Positions 1 through 10,100 of a stretch of 64,000 nt of DNA are shown here, one piece after another. Below the pieces are notes generated by a model, which saw nothing but the letters and a program-made list of their open reading frames with translations, had not been told where the DNA came from and searched no databases. Location: the NCBI RefSeq assembly GCF_050003625.1, contig NW_027445852.1:372001-436000 (forward strand), given 5' to 3'. How positions within the stretch are numbered: the stretch's first letter is position 1; every line of letters begins with the position of its first letter. Position numbers and translations under genes: made by a program. The stretch is from Haematobia irritans. Its lineage: Eukaryota; Arthropoda; Insecta; Diptera; Muscidae.

Positions 1-10
1 GGATGGTCAC

Positions 11-135
11 GAATTGAGGTCCTTTTGGCTCTAGGACGCATATTTAAGGAGTTATGGCCAAAATAAGTTTTTCATATAAAAATTTCAATTTTTTGAGGAT
101 TTTCGTCGAAATTTGGATTTTTTGGGGGTGGTCAC
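11..135 (+). repeat. Reference monomer (first complete unit, 125 bp)
   Basis: This unit sets the coordinate system. Landmarks in order: GAATTGAGGTCC (m1-12), TTTTGGCTCTAGGACGC (m13-29), ATATTTAAGGAG (m30-41), TTATGGCCAAAATAAG (m42-57), TTTTTCATATAAAAATTT (m58-75), CAATTTTTTGAGG (m76-88), ATTTTCGTCGAAATTTGG (m89-106), ATTTTTT (m107-113), GGGGGTGGTCAC (m114-125). By hand count 43 of 125 bases are G or C. There are four CpGs: m27/28, m94/95, m97/98 and the m125/m1 junction. A TGGCCA hexamer (m45-50) lies in most copies. Where the array begins and ends is unknown, so the phase is arbitrary. Confidence 0.95.
78..123 (+). other. Phased A/T tracts (predicted bend), example from the first monomer
   Basis: Five A/T tracts lie at about m68-75, m77-84, m89-93, m99-104 and m107-113. 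Their centres are about 9-10.5 bp apart, close to one helical turn. Known: A-tracts in phase with the helix cause intrinsic curvature, common in satellites. The same layout recurs in nearly every monomer; curvature itself is inferred, not calculated. Confidence 0.55.
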
Positions 136-1260
136 GAATTGAGGTCCTTTTGGCTCTAGGACGCATATTTAAGGAGTTATGGCCAAAATAAGTTTTTCAT
201 ATAAAAATTTCAATTTTTTGAGGATTGTCATCAAAATTTTGATTTTTTGGGGATGGTCACGAATTGAGGTCCTTTTGGCTCTAGGACGCATATTTAAGGA
301 GTTATGGCCAAAATAAGTTTTTCATATAAAAATTTCAATTTTTTGAGGATTTCATCAAAATTTTGATTTTTTGGGGGTGGTCACGAATTGAGGTCCTTTT
401 GGCTCTAGGACGCATATTTAAGGAGTTATGGGCAAAATAAGTTTTTCATATAAAAATTTCATTTTTTTGAGGATTTTCGTCGAAATTTTGATTTTTTGGG
501 GGTGGTCACGAATTGAGGTCCTTTTGGCTCTAGGACGCATATTTAAGGAGTTATGGCCAAAATAAGTTTTTCATATAAAAATTTCAATTTTCTGAGGATT
601 TTCATCAAAATTTTGATTTTTTGGGGATGGTCACGAATTGAGGTCCTTTTGGCTCTAGGACGCATATTTAAGGAGTTATGGCCAAAATAAGTTTTTCATA
701 TAAAAATTTCATTTTTTTGAGGATTTTCGTCGAAATTTTGATTTTTTGGGGGTGGTCACGAATTGAGGTCCTTTTGGCTCTAGGACGCATATTTAAGGAG
801 TTGTGGCCAAAATAAGTTTTTCATATAAAAATTTCAATTTTTTGAGGATTTTCATCAAAATTTTGATTTTTTGGGGGTGGTCACGAATTGAGGTCCTTTT
901 GGCTCTGGGACGCATATTTAAGGAGTTATGGCCAAAATAAGTTTTTCATATAAAAATTTCAATTTTTTGAGGATTTTCGTCGAAATTTGGATTTTTTGGG
1001 GATGGTCACGAATTGAGGTCCTTTTGGCTCTAGGAAGCATATTTAAGGAGTTGTGGCCAAAATAAGTTTTTCATATAAAAATTTCAATTTTTTGAGGATT
1101 TTCGTCGAAATTTGGATTTTTAGGGGGTGGTCACGAATTGAGGTCCTTTTGGCTCTAGGACGCATATTTAAGGAGTTGTGGCCAAAATAAGTTTTTCATA
1201 TAAAAATTTCATTTTTTTGAGGATTTTCGTCGAAATTTGGATTTTTTGCGGGTGGTCACG

Positions 1261-1300
1261 AATTGAGGTCCTTTTGGCTCTATTTAAGGAGTTATGGCCA
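1261..1300. repeat. Monomer with 9 bp deletion in the GGACGC region
   Basis: GGCTCTATTTAAGG at about 1,276 lacks the nine bases between GGCTCT and ATTTAAGG. The deletion removes the m27/28 CpG. I saw no second copy. Confidence 0.85.
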
Positions 1301-1483
1301 AAATAAGTTTTTCATATAAAAATTTCAATTTTTTGAGGATTGTCATCAAAATTTTGATTTTGTGGGAGTGATCACGAATTGAGGTCCTTTTGGCTCTAGG
1401 ACGCATATTTAAGGAGTTATGGCCAAAATAAGTTTTTCATATAAAAATTTCAATTTTTTGAGGATTGTCATCAAAATTTTGAT

Positions 1484-1501
1484 TTTGTGGGAGTGATCAC
1501 G
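1484..1501. other. GTGATCAC palindrome variant at the unit junction (example)
   Basis: Many monomers end in GGGAGTGATCAC rather than GGGGGTGGTCAC. The change gives an 8 bp perfect palindrome containing GATC and TGATCA. In the units examined it goes mainly with CATCAAAATTTTG, and GATTTTGTGGGAG goes mainly with TGTCATC. It marks one monomer subfamily; no function is implied. Confidence 0.6.
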
Positions 1502-3824
1502 AATTGAGGTCCTTTTGACTCTAGGACGCATATTTAAGGAGTTATGGCCAAAATAAGTTTTTCATATAAAAATTTCAATTTTTTGAGGATTTTCATCAAA
1601 ATTTTGATTTTTTGGGGATGGTCACGAATTGAGGTCCTTTTGGCTCTAGGACGCATATTTAAGGAGTTATGGCCACAATAAGTTTTTCATATAAAAATTT
1701 CAATTTTTTGAGGATTTTCGTCGAAATTTTGATTTTTTGGGGGTGGTCACGAATTGAGGTCCTTTTGGCTCTAGGACGCATATTTAAGGAGTTATGGCCA
1801 AAATAAGTTTTTCATATAAAAATTTCAATTTTTTGAGGATTTTCGTCGAAATTTGGATTTTTTGGGGGTGGTCACGAATTGAGGTCCTTTTGGCTCTAGG
1901 ACGCATATTTAAGGAGTTATGGCCAAAATAAGTTTTTCATATAAAAATTTCATTTTTTTGAGAATTTTCGTCGAAATTTTGATTTTTTGGGGGTGGTCAC
2001 GAATTGAGGTCCTTTTGGCTCTAGGAAGCATATTTAAGGAGTTATGGCCAAAATAAGTTTTTTATATAAAAATTTCAATTTTTTGAGGATTTTCATCAAA
2101 ATTTTGATTTTTTGGGGGTGGTCACGAATTGAGGTCCTTTTGGCTCTAGGACGCATATTTAAGGAGTTATGGCCAAAATAAGTTTTTCATATAAAAATTT
2201 CAATTTTTTGAGGATTTTCGTCGAAATTTGGATTTTTTGGGGGTGGTCACGAATTGAGGTCCTTTTGGCTCTAGGACGCATATTTAAGGAGTTATGGCCA
2301 CAATAAGTTTTTCATATAAAAATTTAAATTTTTTGAGGATTTTCATCAAAATTTTGATTTTTTGGGGATGGTCACGAATTGAGGTCCTTTTGGCTCTAGG
2401 ACGCATATTTAAGGAGTTATGGCCAAAATAAGTTTTTCATATAAAAATTTCATTTTTTGGAGGATTTCATCAAAATTTTGATTTTTTGGGGATGGTCACG
2501 AATTGAGGTCCTTTTGGCTCTAGGACGCATATTTAAGGAGTTATGGCCAAAATAAGTTTCTCATATAAAAATTTCTATTTTTTGAGGATTTTCATCAAAA
2601 TTTTGATTTTTTGGGGATGGTCACGAATTGAGGTCATTTTGGCTCTAGGACGCATATTTAAGGAGTTATGGCCAAAATAAGTTTTTCATATAAAAATTTC
2701 AATTTTTTGAGGATTTTCGTCGAAATTTGGATTTTTTGGGGATGGTCACGAATTGAGGTCCTTTTGGCTCTAGGAAGCATATTTAAGGACTTGTGGCCAA
2801 AATAAGTTTTTCATATAAAAATTTCAATTTTTTGAGGATTTTCGTCGAAATTTGGATTTTTAGGGGGTGGTCACGAATTGAGGTCCTTTTGGCTCTAGGA
2901 CGCATATTTAAGGAGTTGTGGCCAAAATAAGTTTTTCTATAAAAATTTCATTTTTTTGAGGATTTTCGTCGAAATTTGGATTTTTTGCGGGTGGTCACGA
3001 ATTGAGGTCCTTTTGGCTCTAGGAAGCATATTTAAGGAGTTATGGCCAAAATAAGTTTTTCATATAAAAATTTCAATTTTTTGAGGATTGTCATCAAAAT
3101 TTTGATTTTTTGGGGATGGTCACGAATTGAGGTCCTTTTGGCTCTAGGACGCATATTTAAGGAGTTATGGCCAAAATAAGTTTTTCATATAAAAATTTCA
3201 ATTTTTTGAGGATTTCATCAAAATTTTGATTTTTTGGGGGTGGTCACGAATTGAGGTCCTTTTGGCTCTAGGACGCATATTTAAGGAGTTATGGGCAAAA
3301 TAAGTTTTTCATATAAAAATTTCATTTTTTTGAGGATTTTCGTCGAAATTTTGATTTTTTGGGGGTGGTCACGAATTGAGGTCCTTTTGGCTCTAGGACG
3401 CATATTTAAGGAGTTATGGCCAAAATAAGTTTTTCATATAAAAATTTCAATTTTCTGAGGATTTTCATCAAAATTTTGATTTTTTGGGGATGGTCACGAA
3501 TTGAGGTCCTTTTGGCTCTAGGACGCATATTTAAGGAGTTATGGCCAAAATAAGTTTTTCATATAAAAATTTCATTTTTTTGAGGATTTTCGTCGAAATT
3601 TTGATTTTTTGGGGGTGGTCACGAATTGAGGTCCTTTTGGCTCTAGGACGCATATTTAAGGAGTTGTGGCCAAAATAAGTTTTTCATATAAAAATTTCAA
3701 TTTTTTGAGGATTTTCGTCGAAATTTGGATTTTTTGGGGGTGGTCACGAATTGAGGTCCTTTTGGCTCTAGGACGCATATTTAAGGAGTTATGGCCAAAA
3801 TAAGTTTTTCATATAAAAATTTCA

Positions 3825-4905
3825 ATTTTTTGAGGATTGTCATCAAAATTTTGATTTTTTGGGGATGGTCACGAATTGAGGTCCTTTTGGCTCTAGGACG
3901 CATATTTAAGGAGTTATGGCCAAAATAAGTTTTTCATATAAAAATTTCAATTTTTTGAGGATTTCATCAAAATTTTGATTTTTTGGGGGTGGTCACGAAT
4001 TGAGGTCCTTTTGGCTCTAGGACGCATATTTAAGGAGTTATGGGCAAAATAAGTTTTTCATATAAAAATTTCATTTTTGTGAGGATTTTCGTCGAAATTT
4101 TGATTTTTTGGGGGTGGTCACGAATTGAGGTCCTTTTGGCTCTAGGACGCATATTTAAGGAGTTATGGCCAAAATAAGTTTTTCATATAAAAATTTCAAT
4201 TTTCTGAGGATTTTCATCAAAATTTTGATTTTTTGGGGATGGTCACGAATTGAGGTCCTTTTGGCTCTAGGACGCATATTTAAGGAGTTATGGCCAAAAT
4301 AAGTTTTTCATATAAAAATTTCATTTTTTTGAGGACTTTCGTCGAAATTTTGATTTTTTGGGGGTGGTCACGAATTGAGGTCCTTTTGGCTCTAGGACGC
4401 ATATTTAAGGAGTTGTGGCCAAAATAAGTTTTTCATATAAAAATTTCAATTTTTTGAGGATTTTCGTCGAAATTTGGATTTTTGGGGGTGGTCACGAATT
4501 GAGGTCCTTTTGGCTCTAGGACGCATATTTAAGGAGTTATGGCCAAAATAAGTTTTTCATATAAAAATTTCAATTTTTTGAGGATTTTCATCAAAATTTT
4601 GATTTTTTGGGGATGGTCACGAATTGAGGTCCTTTTGGCGCTAGGACGCATATTTAAGGAGTTATGGCCAAAATAAGTTTTTCATATAAAAATTTCAATT
4701 TTTTGAGGATTTCATCAACATTTTGATTTTTTGGGGATGGTCACGAATTGAGGTCCTTTTGGCTCTAGGACGCATATTTAAGGAGTTATGGCCAAAATAA
4801 GTTTTTCATATAAAAATTTCAATTTTTTGAGGATTTTCGTCGATATTTGGATTTTTTGGGGGTGGTCACGAATTGAGGTCCTTTTGGCTCTAGGACGCAT
4901 ATTTA
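3825..4905. repeat. Internal sub-repeat of the long unit, copy a (~1.08 kb)
   Basis: This stretch matches 6,063-7,143 at offset 2,238. The shared order is TGTCATC; GGATTTCATC; ATGGGCAAAA; CAATTTTCTG; CATTTTTTTG; TTGTGGCC; a CGCTAGGA variant; then GGATTTCATC again. The offset is 18 monomers minus the shortfall of the abbreviated unit at 5,081. The same internal pair, with the same 2,238 bp offset, is inside the second long unit (about 13,685-14,765 and 15,923-17,003), so the internal duplication predates the 9.4 kb one. Confidence 0.75.
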
Positions 4906-5074
4906 AGGAGTTATGGCCACAATAAGTTTTTCATATAAAAATTTAAATTTTCTGAGGATTTTCATCAAAATTTTGATTTTTTGGGAGTGATCACGAATTG
5001 AGGTCCTTTTGGCTCTAGGACGCATATTTAAGGAGTTATGGCCAAAATAAGTTTTTCATATAAAAATTTCAATT

Positions 5075-5105
5075 TTTTGAGGATTTCATCAAAGGATTGG
5101 GGGTG
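5075..5105. repeat. Shortened monomer (GGATTTCATCAAAGGATTGG), copy 1
   Basis: The anchor spacing is 116 bp (4,995 to 5,111). The usual AAATTTTGATTTTTTGG between CATCA and GGGGTGG is replaced by AAGGATTGG. It is a diagnostic marker of the 9.4 kb unit. Confidence 0.85.
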
Positions 5106-6062
5106 GTCACGAATTGAGGTCCTTTTGGCTCTAGGACGCATATTTAAGGAGTTATGGGCAAAATAAGTTTTTCATATAAAAATTTCATTTTTTTGAGGAT
5201 TTTCGTCGAAATTTTGATTTTTTGGGGGTGGTCACGAATTGAGGTCCTTTTGGCTCTAGGACGCATATTTAAGGAGTTATGGCCAAAATAAGTTTTTCAT
5301 ATAAAAATTTCAATTTTCTGAGGATTTTCATCAAAATTTTGATTTTTTGGGGATGGTCACGAATTGAGGTCCTTTTGGCTCTAGGACGCATATTTAAGGA
5401 GTTATGGCCAAAATAAGTTTTTCATATAAAAATTTCAATTTTTTGAGGATTTTCGTCGAAATTTGGATTTTTTGGGGGTGGTCACGAATTGAGGTCCTTT
5501 TGGCTCTAGGACGCATATTTAAGGAGTTATGGCCAAAATAAGTTTTTCATATAAAAATTTCATTTTTTTGAGGATTTTCGTCGAAATTTTGATTTTTTGG
5601 GGGTGGTCACGAATTGAGGTCCTTTTGGCTCTAGGACGCATATTTAAGGAGTTATGGCCAAAATAAGTTTTTCATATAAAAATTTCAATTTTTTGAGGAT
5701 TTTCATCAAAATTTTGATTTTTTGGGGATGGTCACGAATTGAGGTCCTTTTGGCTCTAGGACGCATATTTAAGGAGTTATGGCCAAAATAAGTTTTTCAT
5801 ATAAAAATTTCATTTTTTTGAGGATTTTCGTCGAAATTTTGATTTTTTGGGGGTGGTCACGAATTGAGGTCCTTTTGGCTCTAGGACGCATATTTAAGGA
5901 GTTATGGCCAAAATAAGTTTTTCATATAAAAATTTCATTTTTTTGAGGATTTTCGTCGAAATTTGGATTTTTTGGGGGTGGTCACGAATTGAGGTCATTT
6001 TGGCTCTAGGACGCATATTTAAGGAGTTATGGCCAAAATAAGTTTTTCATATAAAAATTTCA

Positions 6063-7143
6063 ATTTTTTGAGGATTGTCATCAAAATTTTGATTTTTTGG
6101 GGATGGTCACGAATTGAGGTCCTTTTGGCTCTAGGACGCATATTTAAGGAGTTATGGCCAAAATAAGTTTTTCATATAAAAATTTCAATTTTTTGAGGAT
6201 TTCATCAAAATTTTGATTTTTTGGGGGTGGTCACGAATTGAGGTCCTTTTGGCTCTAGGACGCATATTTAAGGAGTTATGGGCAAAATAAGTTTTTCATA
6301 TAAAAATTTCATTTTTTTGAGGATTTTCGTCGAAATTTTGATTTTTTGGGGGTGGTCACGAATTGAGGTCCTTTTGGCTCTAGGACGCATATTTAAGGAG
6401 TTATGGCCAAAATAAGTTTTTCATATAAAAATTTCAATTTTCTGAGGATTTTCATCAAAATTTTGATTTTTTGGGGATGGTCACGAATTGAGGTCCTTTT
6501 GGCTCTAGGACGCATATTTAAGGAGTTATGGCCAAAATAAGTTTTTCATATAAAAATTTCATTTTTTTGAGGATTTTCGTCAAAATTTTGATTTTTTGGG
6601 GGTGGTCACGAATTGAGGTCCTTTTGGCTCTAGGACGCATATTTAAGGAGTTGTGGCCAAAATAAGTTTTTCATATAAAAATTTCAATTTTTTGAGGATT
6701 TTCGTCGAAATTTGGATTTTTTGGGGGTGGTCACGAATTGAGGTCCTTTTGGCTCTAGGACGCATATTTAAGGAGTTATGGCCAAAATAAGTTTTTCATA
6801 TAAAAATTTCAATTTTTTGAGGATTTTCATCAAAATTTTGATTTTTTGGGGATGGTCACGAATTGAGGTCCTTTTGGCGCTAGGACGGATATTTAAGGAG
6901 TTATGGCCAAAATAAGTTTTTCATATAAAAATTTCAATTTTTTGAGGATTTCATCAAAATTTTGATTTTTTGGGGATGGTCACGAATTGAGGTCCTTTTG
7001 GCTCTAGGACGCATATTTAAGGAGTTATGGCCAAAATAAGTTTTTCATATAAAAATTTCAATTTTTTGAGGATTTTCGTCGAAATTTGGATTTTTTGGGG
7101 GTGGTCACGAATTGAGGTCCTTTTGGCTCTAGGACGCATATTT
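6063..7143. repeat. Internal sub-repeat of the long unit, copy b (~1.08 kb)
   Basis: This is the partner of 3,825-4,905 at offset 2,238. It diverges after about 7,143: copy a goes on with CCACAATAAG and TAAATTTTCTG, while this copy goes on with a CATTTTTTTG unit. It contains the one mixed CGTCAAAA unit I noticed (6,578), intermediate between the CGTCGAAA and CATCAAAA types. Confidence 0.7.
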
Positions 7144-10100
7144 AAGGAGTTATGGCCAAAATAAGTTTTTCATATAAAAATTTCATTTTTTTGAGGATTT
7201 TCGTCGAAATTTTGATTTTTTGGGGGTGGTCACGAATTGAGGTCCTTTTGGCTCTAGGACGCATATTTAAGGAGTTATGGCCAAAATAAGTTTTTCATAT
7301 AAAAATTTCAATTTTTTGAGGATTTTCGTCGAAATTTGGATTTTTTGCGGGTGGTCACGAATTGAGGTCCTTTTGGCTCTAGGACGCATATTTAAGGAGT
7401 TATGGCCAAAATAAGTTTTTTATATAAAAATTTCAATTTTTTGAGGATTTTCATCAAAATTTTGATTTTTTGGGAGTGATCACGAATTGAGGTCCTTTTG
7501 GCTCTAGGACGCATATTTAAGGAGTTATGGCCAAAATAAGTTTTTCATATAAAAATTTCAATTTTTTGAGGATTTTCATCAAAATTTTGATTTTTTGGGA
7601 GTGATCACGAATTGAGGTCCTTTTGGCTCTAGGACGCATATTTAAGGAGTTATGGCCAAAATAAGTTTTTCATATAAAAATTTCAATTTTTTGAGGATTT
7701 TCATCAAAATTTTGATTTTTTGGGAGTGATCACGAATTGAGGTCCTTTTGGCTCTAGGACGCATATTTAAGGAGTTATGGCCAAAATAAGTTTTTCATAT
7801 AAAAATTTCATTTTTTTGAGGATTTTCGTCGAAATTTTGATTTTTTGGGGGTGGTCACGAATTGAGGTCCTTTTGGCTCTAGGACGCATATTTAAGGAGT
7901 TATGGCCAAAATAAGTTTTTCATATAAAAATTTCAATTTTTTGAGGATTTTCATCAAAATTTTGATTTTTTGGGAGTGATCACGAATTGAGGTCCTTTTG
8001 GCTCTAGGAGGCATATTTAAGGAGTTATGGCCAAAATAAGTTTTTCATATAAAAATTTCAATTTTTTGAGGATTTTCGTCGAAATTTGGATTTTTTGGGG
8101 ATGGTCACGAATTGAGGTCCTTTTGGCTCTAGGAAGCATATTTAAGGAGTTATGGCCAAAATAAGTTTTTCATATAAAAATTTCAATTTTTTGAGGATTT
8201 TCGTCGAAATTTGGATTTTTTGGGGGTGGTCACGAATTGAGGTCATTTTGGCTCTAGGACGCATATTTAAGGAGTTATGGCCAAAATAAGTTTTTCATAT
8301 AAAAATTTCAATTTTTTGAGGATTTTCATCAAAATTTTGATTTTTTGGGGATGGTCACGAATTGAGGTCCTTTTGGCTCTAGGACGCATATTTAAGGAGT
8401 TATGGCCAAAATAAGTTTTTCATATAAAAATTTCAATTTTTTGAGGATTTTCGTCGAAATTTGGATTTTTAGGGGGTGGTCACGAATTGAGGTCCTTTTG
8501 GCTCTAGGACGCATATTTAAGGAGTTATGGCCAAAATAAGTTTTTCATATAAAAATTTCAATTTTTTGAGGATTGTCATCAAAATTTTGATTTTGTGGGA
8601 GTGATCACGAATTGAGGTCCTTTTGGCTCTAGGACGCATATTTAAGGAGTTATGGCCAAAATAAGTTTTTCATATAAAAATTTCAATTTTTTGAGGATTT
8701 TCGTCGAAATTTGGATTTTTTGGGTGTGGTCACGAATTGAGGTCCTTTTGGCTATAGGACGCATATTTAAGGAGTTATGGCCAAAATAAGTTTTTCATAT
8801 AAAAATTTCAATTTTCTGAGGATTTTCATCAAAATTTTGATTTTTTGGGAGTGATCACGAATTGAGGTCCTTTTGGCTCTAGGACGCATATTTAAGGAGT
8901 TATGGGCAAAATAAGTTTTTCATATAAAAATTTCATTTTTTTGAGTATTTTCGTCGAAATTTGGATTTTTTGGGGGTGGTCACGAATTGAGGTCCTTTTG
9001 GCTATAGGACGCATATTTAAGGAGTTATGGCCAAAATAAGTTTTTCATATAAAAATTTCAATTTTCTGAGGATTTTCATCAAAATTTTGATTTTTTGGGA
9101 GTGATCACGAATTGAGGTCCTTTTGGCTCTAGGACGCATATTTAAGGAGTTATGGCCAAAATAAGTTTTTCATATAAAAATTTCATTTTTTTGAGGATTT
9201 TCGTCGAAATTTTGATTTTTTGGGGGTGGTCACGAATTGAGGTCCTTTTGGCTCTAGGACGCATATTTAAGGAGTTATGGCCAAAATAAGTTTTTCATAT
9301 AAAAATTTCATTTTTTTGAGGATTTTCGTCGAAATTTGGATTTTTTGCGGGTGGTCACGAATTGAGGTCCTGTTGGCTCTAGGACGCATATTTAAGGAGT
9401 TATGGCCAAAATAAGTTTTTCATATAAAAATTTCATTTTTTTGAGGATTTTCGTCGAAATTTTGATTTTTTGGGGGTGGTCACGAATTGAGGTCCTTTTG
9501 GCTCTAGGACGCATATTTAAGGAGTTATGGCCAAAATAAGTTTTTTATATAAAAATTTCAATTTTTTGAGGATTTTCATCAAAATTTTGATTTTTTTGGG
9601 AGTGATCACGAATTGAGGTCCTTTTGGCTCTAGGAAGCATATTTAAGGAGTTATGGCCAAAATAAGTTTTTCATATAAAAATTTCAATTTTTTGAGGATT
9701 TTCGTCGAAATTTGGATTTTTTGGGGGTGGTCACGAATTGAGGTCATTTTGGCTCTGGGACGCATATTTAAGGAGTTATGGCCAAAATAAGTTTTTCATA
9801 TAAAAATTTCAATTTTTTGAGGATTTTCGTCGAAATTTGGATTTTTGGGGGTGGTCACGAATTGAGGTCCTTTTGGCTCTAGGACGCATATTTAAGGAGT
9901 TATGGCCAAAATAAGTTTTTCATATAAAAATTTCAATTTTTTGAGGATTTTCATCAAAATTTTGATTTTTTGGGAGTGATCACGAATTGAGGTCCTTTTG
10001 GCTCTAGGACGCATATTTAAGGAGTTATGGCCAAAATAAGTTTTTCATATAAAATTTCAATTTTTTGAGGATTTTCGTCGAAATTTGGATTTTTTGGGGG

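Larger units (their letters stand above)
1..3060. repeat. Array segment 1: related blocks upstream of the 9.4 kb units
   Basis: Only satellite monomers are present. The block from about 222 to 860 has this variant order: TGTCATC; the one-base-shorter GGATTTCATC; ATGGGCAAAA; CAATTTTCTG; CATTTTTTTG; TTGTGGCC. The same order recurs from 3,085 (offset 2,863), 3,834, 6,072, 12,445, 13,694 and 15,932. A second pair, about 941-1,260 and 2,681-3,000 (offset 1,740), shares AAGCAT with a G in TTGTGGCC, then ATTTTTAGGGGG, then TTTTTTGCGGG. The 3' boundary is where the tandem 9.4 kb repeat begins. Confidence 0.75.

Noticed and set aside
94..104. TTTCGTCGAAA as a functional dyad operator
   Set aside because: It is a short odd-length inverted repeat with a central T. 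It is destroyed in the common CATCAAAA subtype, so it is not generally maintained.
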